Positions 13,185 to 29,034 of a DNA stretch of 64,000 nucleotides are shown here, piece after piece (the stretch's first letter is position 1; each line of letters opens with the position of its first letter). The DNA is from Xiphias gladius (lineage: Eukaryota > Chordata > Actinopteri > Istiophoriformes > Xiphiidae), in the NCBI RefSeq assembly GCF_016859285.1, contig NC_053415.1, forward strand, positions 12,706,501-12,770,500, in the 5' to 3' direction. A program made the position numbers and the translations under genes. The notes beneath the pieces were generated by a model that saw only the letters and a program-made list of their open reading frames with translations, did no database searches and was not told the origin of the DNA.

Positions 13185-13530
13185 GTCTCAGGTCAATTTA
13201 GTAGCTGTTCTTGAGCTTTTGATCATATCACATGGTCTTCATCAGCACATGGGGGTTTTCCTATTTATCAATGAATTGCAGATGTTCAAATTTCCCTTTA
13301 TTTTTTTGAGCACTTAAAAGATTTATTGTCCCTTTAAAACTCCAAGGTAATTCTTGACCTTAGAAACAGCAGCTCAGAAACAATGTCACCATAAGGTCCA
13401 TTGAGAAGCTGTTCTGGTTCTTTTGATCATATCACATGATCTTCACTGGCAATTGAAGTTTGCCCAGTATTGTGGAATTGTAGATGTTTTTTTGTTTTTT
13501 TTTGTTTTTTTTAGCACTTTAAGGACTACA
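13185..13530 (+). repeat. Diverged tandem duplication, about 204-bp period
   Basis: The phrase TTTTGATCATATCACATG occurs at about 13,218 and again at about 13,422. In both copies it is followed in order by a TCTTCA block, a GAATTG(C/T)AGATGTT block and a T-rich run ending in AGCACTT. The two units differ by many substitutions, so the duplication is old. The T-rich part of the second unit has expanded into an irregular (T)nG run at about 13,487-13,514. Confidence 0.65.
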
Positions 13531-13539
13531 CATCCAGAA

Positions 13540-16518
13540 AAAACCTGATTTCAAGAGTTCGGTGTCAGGCACAATTGAATGTTGACTAAAATACTACTTA
13601 GGACGACAAGCTAAGTATCAATTCGGCACCAAAAGACCCGCTGTCTGATTTTCTATGATATGATCAATAAATGAAGACCATTATTTTTCCACTGGGTGAA
13701 AGCTGTTTAAAAGGATGTTTTTAAGCTGTTGAGTTGCAGGTAAATACTGTTATTGAGAGAGAAATTGGATGGAAGAGATGACATTCCTTCACCTTACAAA
13801 CAGACAGTGAATAAAGGGTCATAAAGTGCTTTCAGAGTTGTCAGAGTGACTACTATTGAATGTGCGGCACCTCATTTGACTTCTCCCCTTTCACTGCTGC
13901 TGCCTCTGCTGAAGTTATTTCCATGTCACCCACAACTGATGCAGTCTGACTCTCACTCGCTGTCATGTCACTGTTGTCCCTCTTTTGGGAGATTTGAGCA
14001 TAAGGGTAGGATTAGCAGCAGTGAGCCTTTAGCATCTGCTGATCAGCGATCCTGATCATTTTTCAAATCCTCTGATCCTAAAGTTTCCCATGTACAGTAA
14101 ATCCATGTGAGAAGATAGATGGTCAGCTCCTGGTCATCCATCTGTCATTTCCAGGTTCCCTCAGCACCAATAACTCTGGGCTAACTATGACTATGGACAT
14201 TGTATCAAATGAATTTCAGTGACATTGACGGTCATAATGTTTTCAGGCAAACAGTAGGATAAGGCCAAACAGCCTTTGTGGTATGTTTTCTGTCATCCTG
14301 TTCTCCCTCGGGTATTACTCTGGTGAAGAAAGCAGTAGGGCTGAGAGGAAAACCATGTAGTGAGTCATACAGTAGGCGATAAAGCTCCCGGTGGGATTCG
14401 CCCAGCCTGCCCGTTTTATAGGCAGGTGTTTCTATCATCTCGAGATGTTCTATGCACGCTTTATTCCCTTTTTTGTTTTTGTTTTTGTTGTCAAGCTAGC
14501 AGCAGGGAAGTGTGTTGCTAATTCACACATTTGTCTATTTTGGTCTTTGCACAAGTTTCAGAGTATGAAGTACTTGTACTGTATGTCAGTGAGTCTGCAA
14601 GTTGGTCATGCAGTCTAACCCTGATGGGGTGTTGTTGCCTACGCTTTTGCTGGCACGCCATCATGTGATTGCGCACTCTGTCCCTGGAGCTCGGAGCACA
14701 ATCACATGTGTTCCATGAGTTTTCAATTTTAATGTATTTATACATAGAGGGATTCAATTTTTGAATCTGTTTATTTCATTGATCCCAAAGGTGAATGCAT
14801 TTACCGGAGATTTCTGTCCATCTTCACAAGATAAATGTGCATCAACCGCTGTACTAGACAGTAAAGCTTTCAACAAAAACATTTTAAAGAAAAGGACAGA
14901 TTGTGTTGTTGGCATTCAGCAACAACTAATCTTGAATATTGAGAGAAAACTCCTACACACTTCAGCTTTTAAAAGATTAATCTGAAAGCACCAAAACCAA
15001 CGATGAATTGATCAACCAACAATGCACAAGTTGCACACACCAAGTGTGTATTCATCTACGATTAATTTTACTATAAACCTACAGTTGTTAGTAAATAACT
15101 GAGCCTTTTTTTAAATATGAAGCTATATATTTGTAAGCCATGTTTAAATTTCCACATCTTCAGCAGGAGTGAATGGGCTTGGGGATGAGTGCCACAAACA
15201 GGGAAAAGTCAGAATGTATTGAAAGACGGACTAATGCATTGCTGGTTTTGGTGTTTTCATGGGATTTGTTGACAATAAGAAAAACACAGAACAACACCAG
15301 CCTTTACTTTAGGAAAACCTAATGAAAGGAAGCCTTTCTGAAAAATTCGCTGTCTGCCTGACATCAAAACAAACTCGGTTCCACACTGAAAATGATTCTG
15401 TATTTGTAAAACACATGAGCATGACTGAACAGGTGTGTAGTATTCTGTATATGTTTAGTGGTTAATCAAATAGATTTGTGCCCTGGTCTTGTGCCTTCTG
15501 AGTATTGTGTTTACTTTGAATAAAACTATGGTAAGGAAACACCCCTCGGAGTGAATACAACTGAGTATGAACCTAAAATCCACAAAACAATAAATCTCAT
15601 TTTAATTATTTTGCAGTCAGTATGTGAAACCTTCTCTCAGTGAAGAAGTGAACTTCATTGCACTCCACCTTATCACTGCCCTTTAAGCATACGGTCCCAA
15701 AAATGTCACCTCCAGTATCTTGTTCTAATGCCTTTTTGTAATATTGGAAAAGGTGATCACTACCACTATCTGTAGCTGTTTCTAATACACTTTTTTCAAT
15801 TATCTCATGCAGATTTCTTGTTTTTCTCCACATTTAAAAGAGCTTCATGAATGTGACATTAAAGGAGAAAGGAGCTGAGGAAATGCAATTTTATTTGCTA
15901 ATGAATTTGTCATATTTGATTATGCCGAGTCACATTCCTCGCACCCAAACAGTGTCGTAGACATGTATGTACATGTCTTTCCATTGTGAACATTCACATC
16001 AGAGTGTGAGGGCTTTGCCAGAGAAACTGTGCGCTTCTTTGTTTCCCCCGGGTTCCCCAGCAGTGTTGACATGGCTCGTAGTTATTCCTGCTCGCTCATT
16101 CATGCAGACTCTCTCCTCCTCACTCTCATGCCTTTCATATCTCCCACTACTCCTCTCTCTGCCTCCATAACTTGCTCTCTCTCCTTCTTTCCATTCCCTC
16201 TCTTGCAGACCCATTCATCCATGGCTAGTACATCGGTGGCTATCCTGTGCGCCATGCCTGATGCTCATAGGCGGCTTCCAGATCTCTGTCTCTCCCCTAA
16301 GCAACAGCACAGATTAAATACTTAACTTTGTTCATTTTTTTCTTTCTCCCGCCCTCTCTTTTGCCTGGCATTAAAAATTCATCCACTCTATGTTCTGTTA
16401 AAAGCACATTACGCAAGACTCTAAATATACCCCCTCCCAGGCAGGAACTGTTTGTCCCTTGCTGACTTTATGTCTGCGTTCTGTGTTTGTGTGTGTATGC
16501 ATACATTGTGTACATGTA

Positions 16519-16520
<2 letters not shown>
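13540..16520. other. Noncoding flank, no gene seen
   Basis: No supported coding sequence. It holds one short dispersed-repeat copy (15,241-15,300). The AT-rich remainder shows no structure I can name. Confidence 0.5.
15241..15300 (+). repeat. Dispersed repeat, GGGATTTGTTGACAATAAG family, copy 1
   Basis: It contains TTTTCATGGGATTTGTTGAC then AATAAGAAAAA and AACACCAGCC. The same ordered core occurs at 36,655-36,720, 42,450-42,523 (inverted) and 42,890-42,957, so this is an interspersed family. Flanking sequence differs between copies, and the true ends are not visible. Confidence 0.6.

Positions 16521-16522
<2 letters not shown>

Positions 16523-16584
<62 letters not shown>
16523..16584 (+). 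repeat. (TG)n microsatellite
   Basis: About 31 uninterrupted TG units, preceded by a TG-rich imperfect lead-in. The long frame on the opposite strand here is only a histidine-threonine translation of the repeat. Confidence 0.95.
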
Positions 16585-16586
<2 letters not shown>

Positions 16587-19500
16587 TTGAGGGCTTTTTC
16601 ATTGCTCTGATGCTGCATCTGTTTTATCTATCAAATCCCTGGGGGAGGACAGCTACAGTGCTCAGGAAAGTCCTTTCAGGTGGCAACAGGATCATACAGC
16701 AGCCTGACGAATAGGTAAGGTTAAGCAAGAACCTCTTGAATCAATAGTCACATATGCCTATTGGTTCTAATGCTTTTTCACCTGAAGTAGATCACTATTG
16801 CAGCGGTGTTTTTGACTGGTCACTCTGAAGGCCGTTTATCACATAGAAAAGGGCGCTGTGCAAACCAGTCTGTCCCCAGGCTGGTCCGCCTGTCTGCCTC
16901 CGGCAACAAACGCTGACAGTCGAACCGTTGATGCTGCCTCCTGGATGAAAAGCCTTTGTAATTGGTTGCCATTACAAACTGTACGCCATCCCTGACAATG
17001 GCTGTGAAAAGAAAGAAAAGAAACATGTTCCCACTATCATCTTTTGAAAACAAGTTCACTGTTGTTTAAATAAGAACTATGAATGTTTCTGTTCGGGCAT
17101 TGCCCTCAGTTTGTTGTTCAAATGCAACATTTCTGTTAGTGTCTAATTACCTTTATCTGCTGTTCTGTAAAGCGGTTTTATTTGCACTTAATTGTTGGGT
17201 AAAAATGTCGCCTACCAAATGGTTCATAAACCTTTTTGTTCCTTTTAAAGGCTGTTTTTTATGTTGATGATTCGTGTACTTTCAGGTCCCTTCATAATGT
17301 CGGGCATTACTGTTCAAGTCTGTTTAATTCCCTCTATTGGATAAATACAATGTGTAACTAATAAGTGTGGAAAATCCAGTTTCAGCAGTGACATGCTGAA
17401 GTGCCACACTACTCAGCTACATACCAAAGTACACACACAGTCCTCTGGTGCTCTGTATAGCTTTGTCTGCATATTTTCAGTTCAGTATTGTAGATCTAAC
17501 AACGATGAATATCACAAGCCGGGCTTTGACGGAATAAGGGTTTGTTCATTTTCTCCGATCCACTCCACATATGACACCTCATGCTTGCCACTGCATCTCC
17601 CAATAGGCAACACCTGCCAGCTCATCCTGCCAGCCTGCACTGATGTGTGGCATTCCTAGCTCGATCACGATCGTGAACACAACACCTGCGATCTACATAC
17701 TTGAGGAAGCTGCCAAGTTCCTCCCGTGTTTCTCTCTCGTCTGTCTTTCCCTCTTTCTTGTTGTCTCTTTTTCTTTGACACCTCTCATCACCATATGCAC
17801 CAGGTATGTGTGCAAAGTGTGACACTGAGAGCAACTCTATCACTTGTGTTTAGTGGCTGCAAATAACAGAAAACAATGCATCGGTACAATACCCGTATAA
17901 ATAGTTCCTTTGCTCTGAAATTGATAAAAATGCAAGCAAACACAAGAGAATGTAGGTTTATGCTGCAATGCAATTATTAGCGAGAAGAGGCTACACAGTA
18001 GAGGAACATCTGGTCCCTCGTGGCCAATTCGTCTGCTTGAGCACCTTGCGTATTCAGTGTCCCCTTCCTCCCTCTCTTCAGCAGAAGGCGTTGTGAGTGA
18101 CAGTAGTTTGCTGCACGTTGGTCTGTTCTCTCTCCCCATGGGTCTAATTTGTGCAAGCTGCTTTTGAATTGTTGCAAAGAAGATGCAGGAACAAAGCCAG
18201 CTGAGGGGGCTGGGGCGTGTGGGACCTGCTGTTCCTCTGTGCCTTTAGTTCTGCTGCCAATTCATCTGCATTCTTCAGTTCTTCTCTCCACTCCTTCCTC
18301 TTTCACCCCTAAGAGTCAGCCTTGTGTTTGTACTGCTCGGTGATTTAATGAAGGAAAGGTGTGAGGGCGAAAAGGTTAGCGGGGTAAATCTGATCGCATG
18401 ACTTTTGTACCGAGAGTACGTGAGTAACTGATAAAGCTTTCATTATTTTGCAACAACGTGTGGTCCTGCATACTCTTAGTATTTACAGTGCATACCCTGA
18501 ACACAGCACATAATACTGGTACAACTACTTCTCCTGTTTTTTCTTATAATGTCTATTTTCATTTTCATTGGCATGGCATTTGCAGCAGCAGCTAATCACA
18601 GCCTTCCAAGACTTTTACTAAGCCATGACTCAGAGACTCTGTTCCTTGCCCTGCTTTGCAAGTTCGAGTGTCATACTATAGTTATTTTCTCCACAGGGGA
18701 CATGATAAATCAGCAACATCTGAGCTCTGCAGGAAAAAAAAAAGTCAGAGGAATAAGCTAAAACCTTCAAAGTGTCACTTTAAAAAAAAAAATTTAAAAA
18801 AAAAGACAAGCTATCTGTTTGACAGGTGAAGATTAGTCACCTACAACTTTAAAAGTAGCAGAGTGCAGAGCTTCAGCAATAAAAATGTGTCATTCCACTG
18901 CCCAAGGACAGCTCAGTCTGTCTTTGTATGTAGCCTTTTGCACCTGAATCCCCTATAGCAAGATAGAGGAACTCCTGTCCTGACACCCAAGCTGTAATGA
19001 CATGCTGATTTACAGCTCCCCAAGAGAGGAATTAGGAAGGTTACAGCATGAAAACTGTAGCCGTGACAGTGCTCAGGAACTTTACACCAGCAACTTTAAA
19101 CAAGGATCAAACGCTGAAAAATGTTAACAGTACAAAAAACCTTACTATTTGGAGTCCAGAGTCATCTACCCATTCACTGTTTTAACAGGCTGTACATGCT
19201 GACATTGTCACAGCTCAGGCAGTACTAATAAAATGATTTGTTCTTACGTCTATAGGATTTCATTACCACTGAGCCTGTACCAGCTACTAACAGGGTGTAA
19301 CATAAACTGAATGCCTTGCTTGCTAGGAACAAAGAAAGACACAGTTCGTACCTGAACCTGGGTGTTAAGGTTATTACTTTTAAGAATTTGCGACCCCAGA
19401 TATTGAATTGGTGGGGACTCTTCCTCTTAACAGTTATTCATACATTTTGGATATGACAGGTTACCCGTCTTCATTGTTTGTTATTTGTTGTAATTTATTT

Positions 19501-20000
19501 ATTTTTTTCTATTACTAATAATAATATATAATCTGCCTAAATAATAGCGATTATCTTGATTTGGGTTCATGCCAACATTGCTAAAAAGACGGCAGAAAAG
19601 GCAAGATTTATAGTCATACAATCATACTGGTCTTAAACAAACTCCCCAGGTTAGAGAATCATATTCAGAAGCAAGCATATTTCCCAGAAATAACATTCTT
19701 TTACTACATATAATTTGTTTTGCCAAGTTTGAAAGGGAAAAGTAATTGATCTCAAGATCATGTGCAATGGTAACATTTTTTCTCTTCAAGTGCTACGTGT
19801 TAGTACTGCACTTAAGTCAGGACTGACAGCGGAGATCCACTTGTGGTTAGATTTAGATATGGAAAGATGGTGGCTTCAGTTAAATGTTAAAAAGGTGAAC
19901 ACATCCTGTTGACTTTTAAAATATTGAACAAAGACCACATTCTTTTCCTCACATTAATCAAGAGCTTTCAGTGACTAAACATAACCATAAAAATGTTAAA

Positions 20001-20036
20001 CATCATTTAGTTTCCATAGGTGGAAACTAAATGATG
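20001..20036. repeat. Perfect 16-bp inverted repeat with 4-base loop
   Basis: The left arm CATCATTTAGTTTCCA (20,001-20,016) is exactly complementary in reverse to TGGAAACTAAATGATG (20,021-20,036), with a TAGG loop. Transcribed from either strand it could fold into a strong hairpin. It is short for a microRNA precursor and no gene is nearby. It may be a replication-slippage palindrome or the centre of a worn inverted-repeat element. Confidence 0.85.
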
Positions 20037-20354
20037 ATACTGGAGAAATTAAAAATGTTGTCAGGGAACATTTTGGGATATAATCAGTATCAACGTTTTG
20101 TAACTCGGCAGATATGTTAATTCACATTTCGTCATTGTGTTGATAAGAAAAACTCAATCTAGGAGGCATTACGTTTCTTATAAAAGATATTTGCTAACAT
20201 CCATCACATTTTATAGATTGACCTCCTTTCTCATCTTTGACCTACTATACTTACCATATTTGTGCAATGGCATAGTTTCCCCGTGCGATTAGGGATTATT
20301 AGCGACGTTACGGGTCTGGTCACTTTCCATTTTACTTCCAAATACAGTGGTTTA

Positions 20355-20378
20355 GATAATCTGATAATCTGATAATCT
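20355..20378 (+). repeat. Short tandem repeat, GATAATCT x3
   Basis: Three exact copies of the 8-base unit GATAATCT, followed by GGATAAAG. The unit contains a GATA core, but no regulatory role can be claimed from this. Confidence 0.85.
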
Positions 20379-23300
20379 GGATAAAGTGTTGGCTAGTTTA
20401 GAGGTTGTCTGATCAGATGACTGCTCATGCTTCTTGCCCCATTAACTTTAATTGTAGTGACGTGGCAGCATTTCCAGATCTCAGCAATTATCTTGGTGAG
20501 AACAGTATTATCATAACAGATAGAAACAATGGCCGAAACTATGAAAAAAAAAAAAAACAATTATACTTTAGCAATTATCCTAAAATAAAGAATTACAGGA
20601 TCACAGGCAATTTTTTTTTGTTTTTTTTTTGTTTTATTATGGCATGATGTACAGCAGAGTGATAAACCTAACGTTAATGTATAAATATAGAGTATATAAA
20701 GACACACCCACACATGTACAGATGTCAAGATTACAGAGGTTTAATTGTAATGTACAGTAGCCCAGGGACTCATTTCTTTGAGAATCTCTCCTCATTTACT
20801 GAATTTCTGATTCTTTTCTTTCTTTCATTAGTGTGCACCTAAAACGGTTGTGGGTGGCAGGGGAAAGGGGAAAAAAACAGCTGGAGCCTAATCTTTTTTT
20901 TTTAAAAACTCATACGCCTGGTTTTGCCCAAAATGTCAGCAGCACAACATAGAAAAACTCCTATTTTTACAAGCCATGGGTGAGTAAGTCAGAGAGATGC
21001 GGGGAGGTATATTACAACATCTGTAATGATGCATGATGGTGCGGAATGGAGAGTAAATCAAAGAGACATCCAGATAAAGACAGTGGGAAATTAAATTGGG
21101 TAATGGAGTGTGGGGATAAACTGGGGGAAAGTTTGCGTCTGATTTCACCATGCAGGCAGAACTATTGACAGCAACTACAGAAGTCCTGCTGTGAGGCTGA
21201 AATGTTCCTGTGAGTCTCCTGCCTTGTCTTTTGATTACAAGGCAGGGCATGGGGTTAAAGGATTTCATTTGCACTGCTTTGTCTGGTTTGAAATTTTGTG
21301 TTAACTACTTCCTTCAACTGCCTTGGAAATAGATGCCTCACTTGTCAAAAAAGATAAAAGAGGCCTTTTATTTTTCCACTAGAAATAAGGTCTATTCAGC
21401 ACCTGTTTCGACTAGGTGTGAAGAGTTCCAGGCTTTGTACACTTAACACTTCTGTATGGCTCCCTAGCCCTGACTGTTTTTATTTAGTTGTGCATTTGCA
21501 GCTCCAGCCTGCCTTTTAATGATTTCAGAGACAAATTTAGACAGCCACTAACAATGGTCCCATGTGTCTGTTCTCCACAATGAGCGCAGGCAATGCACGA
21601 TCTTATCCACAGAACAAAATCAGCCTGATATCTCAATAGAAAAAATAGCCTCACTGCTATCCCTATCCCCACTTGGAGCAACTCTCCAGGACTTATTCAA
21701 GAAATTACACAATACACCAGCATGTACATAATGGCCCACTGTGGTTGTAATTAAAGGAGGGAAATGAAAGCGCCTGACAGGTTTCCTTCCCGATGCAGCT
21801 GTGTCTTGGGCCATGTGAGGAAGCAGAGAGGGATGAAAAAACATCCTCTGCATTATGGAGACATCCGAGAGAGACAGACTGAAACAGTTTAGTCTTCGTT
21901 AAGTGTGTGATTTTTCTGCCAGAGGCAATTCAGAGTCAATATCCACTGCTTAACATTACTGTGCCACAGGAACCTTTGCGAGATACGTTGATTCAGCCTG
22001 TTGTGGTGAGTGCAGACGGGGGAGATTTGACAGGATGGATCCGAACCGAGAGGGAGAGGATGGGTGATGATTATATGGATTAAGAAGGATGACAGCAGGC
22101 CCCAGACGGTCACCAGACATCTCTTGACTTGGAATTCTCTCAGTTTGAAATGACACACTACCAACACTTTGTCTGTATGTGTGCACGTGGAGGTGTGACT
22201 CCACGTGTCCCGTCAAACTTGGTGTCCCGTTGTTCTGCATTTGAATCTAATTACACCAAATAATTCATGGGTGCTTGTCTGCCTTTGCCTCAGACACAGT
22301 TGGGCATGCAAGCCCAGACACACCTCTGAAGGCTGAAGTTTTTATTAAACTTTGACAGACCACCAAGCAGTTTGTGTACCTGTTTTGTCTGGTGGCTAAA
22401 GCAAAGTAGAGGTAAGAGCTTCCTCTAGACCTTGTTGCACTTTAGTTAGAAATTGCAGTTTTGTGAATTAGAAAATGAACAGCACCCAGGTCGAAATGCA
22501 GTTTTTTTTTTACTAAGCGAGCATTTCTCTGAATCTATTGATCACCCTGCAGAAGCATAACTTTGCCACTTGTCTGTTTGTGTGTGGGGGCGTGCGTTGA
22601 GCAATTTTAAGTGCAAATATATGCGTTGCGGTATTTCCTCAGGTAGGTGCCGGAGGAAAAAGCAGTTCTACACACATGGATTTGCAGGGTGACCGGTGGA
22701 TAGCAAAAGATTGAAATGGTGAGGTGCTGGGAGCAGGAGTAAGAGGACTCAGTAGTCATCCATCACTCACGGTTAATTGGTCATGTCTGAGGATGAGAAA
22801 AAAGATGAACTGTCACTTTCCACAGAGGAGAGGCATGTGCGGAGGGGGGGGGTCGGCAGCGACCCAAAAGGCAACAGAGGTTGAGACGAAGACTGAGCCT
22901 CTTTGGTTTGGACCTGGCCGCTTCCACCATTCTGGAACGCTCTTTAGATACACAGCTGTCCGCTAAGCTGTGATCCTGCGCCATCCCAGAGAAGAGGCCT
23001 TTGTTCCTGCTTGGCAGCAGCACACCTGCTTGGAAACCTTGACTCGACTCTTCTGCTTTCCCCTGGTTCATTTGCAGCAGAGGTCTTTGAGCCAGATACC
23101 AGCCTTGCACTAAAGCTACTAAAGGCAGATTTCTATGCCTCCCCTTGCGCTCATGGGACACAGAAGAGAATCTGTTGGGTTTCCTCAGAGATAACTGCTG
23201 TCTCTTAAATAATTTAGTGCAGCCACAGAAAGCTCAGAGCAGTAAAGGACAGAGGCACTTACTGAGCAAGACTTAAGGCACTGTATCTACCAGCTATCTA

Positions 23301-24677
23301 AACTCACTGACCTTCTGTCTCTCTCCAGTGTCCTGTGTAGTTATTGCAAGGAAGAGGTGTTTGTGTGTGTGTGCTGAAGAAACTACTTTCAAAGTTGCAG
23401 ACATCATACCAAATGAAAGTACAGTGAAGGTTCTCTCAGGTGAGATATACCTTACTTTACCCAGGTAACTTCATATCTGTGCCTGCAGTTTCATATAGTG
23501 CAGCGTGGGGGCCGGTGGGTGCAGGATGTCACATCCATTAGGTTTTTCTTTATGCTTGTTTATGTATTTGTTTATGACTCAGTAGCAATATGCCTGTTGT
23601 TTTGGTTAAGAGAGCATTGCAGCATTTGGCTGAAAATTCCAGCTTAATATTCAGCAATTAATCGAATTCCATGTAATTGTGCACACAAGCGTCAGTGTGC
23701 TGCACGAAAGGGCCAAGAGCCAAGAAATGGAGTGGGAAATAAAGACAAACTAGCAGCGTCGAGAGGCGGTGGACTCAACAACAGCTGCATGCAGAACAAT
23801 ATGATGCTGTTGTTTGCAGGTGAAGATTTATGACTGGAGACTGATATGAAATGTGCTCACAGCATAAACCTACTCCTTAACCTGGCTGAAATATTGTATG
23901 TATAAGGTGTTTATGTAAAACAAGTGGAAGAATCTATTAAAATCTGAGGTCCCTTTACTGATTTGTATCAAAAAGCAAATGGACTCAGCTGCAACATAGT
24001 GGTGCATGTTGATTAATGTGCCTGTCCTAGCTTGGTTCAGGGTTTTGTTTATTTATGTAGAATGCATTATTGTATAAACTCCTGCTTGACATTGAATAAG
24101 TGTGGAGGAAAAAAAATGAAACAATAGAGCAAACAGAAACTCTTATGTCTCTATGTTATCTCTCCCGTGTAATCATCTGTCGCAGGAACAAACCAAAAAT
24201 TCTGTCCTTGAGGCAGCAGCTCCTCATTCACCACTGCCTCTGTCTCCACTAGAAGTGGTGTAAATCTCTACAACATAAGGACCTTTGATATTCATACCAT
24301 GACTCAAGCCAAGCTGACCTCTCCACATTCAGCACCCACCCCCACATAATCCCACAACAATGAAGAAAATTATATCAATGCACCGAGAAGCTGGAGGTCT
24401 GCTGCAGCCAATCGGCATCCAAAGGCGAAGGGGCTCAGCTGTCATTTACATGCTAATAGTGTTAGTGGAGGCGATGAGAATGGGGCCGGGGCAGGGGGCC
24501 ATGCTGTGTTGCCGGTTGAGGAGTTTTTTTCTGGGGGGGGGCATGGCGTGGCACAGCGCAGCACACACAACGCTGCGGTGTGGAAAACCATCAGTTGGTC
24601 CTCATCTGGTCCAGCCAGCAGGTCCATTTACACACTGCTTAATCAGACGTGTCTGTTGGGCGCTCCTCCTACATTTA

Positions 24678-24678
<1 letters not shown>

Positions 24679-24751
<73 letters not shown>
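24679..24751 (+). repeat. (CA)n microsatellite
   Basis: About 36 CA units without interruption. It lies just after a GC-rich stretch with a GGGGGGGG run near 24,533-24,540. Open frames across it are repeat artefacts. Confidence 0.95.
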
Positions 24752-28886
<4,135 letters not shown>

Positions 28887-29000
28887 TTGTCCATCCTCAG
28901 ACTTTACATGTGCTTGCATCATCATCATCCTTCCATCCAATTGAGCTTCCTTTCCTGTTCCTGTCGCTGCACTCCCTCAGTGCACTCTCTCCCATTTTTT

Positions 29001-29034
29001 CTCCTCTCCTCTCCTCTCTTCTCTTCTCTTCTCC
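29001..29034 (+). repeat. Pyrimidine tract (CTCCT/CTCTT)n
   Basis: A strand-asymmetric run built from CTCCT units changing to CTCTT units, with mirror symmetry. Such tracts can form triplex DNA in vitro. It lies 116 bp after the compound CA repeat. Confidence 0.85.

Larger units (their letters stand above)
16590..24670. other. Noncoding flank, no gene seen
   Basis: Several frames of 60-126 codons overlap one another on both strands but none resembles a known protein or has good splice context. The longest is on the minus strand at 22,781-23,161, has no recognisable domain and is overlapped by a plus-strand frame. The block contains a perfect hairpin (20,001-20,036) and a short tandem repeat (20,355-20,378). 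Confidence 0.5.

Noticed and set aside
22781..23161. 126-codon minus-strand frame
   Set aside because: No recognisable domain, overlaps an 80-codon plus-strand frame, and lacks splice or promoter context.
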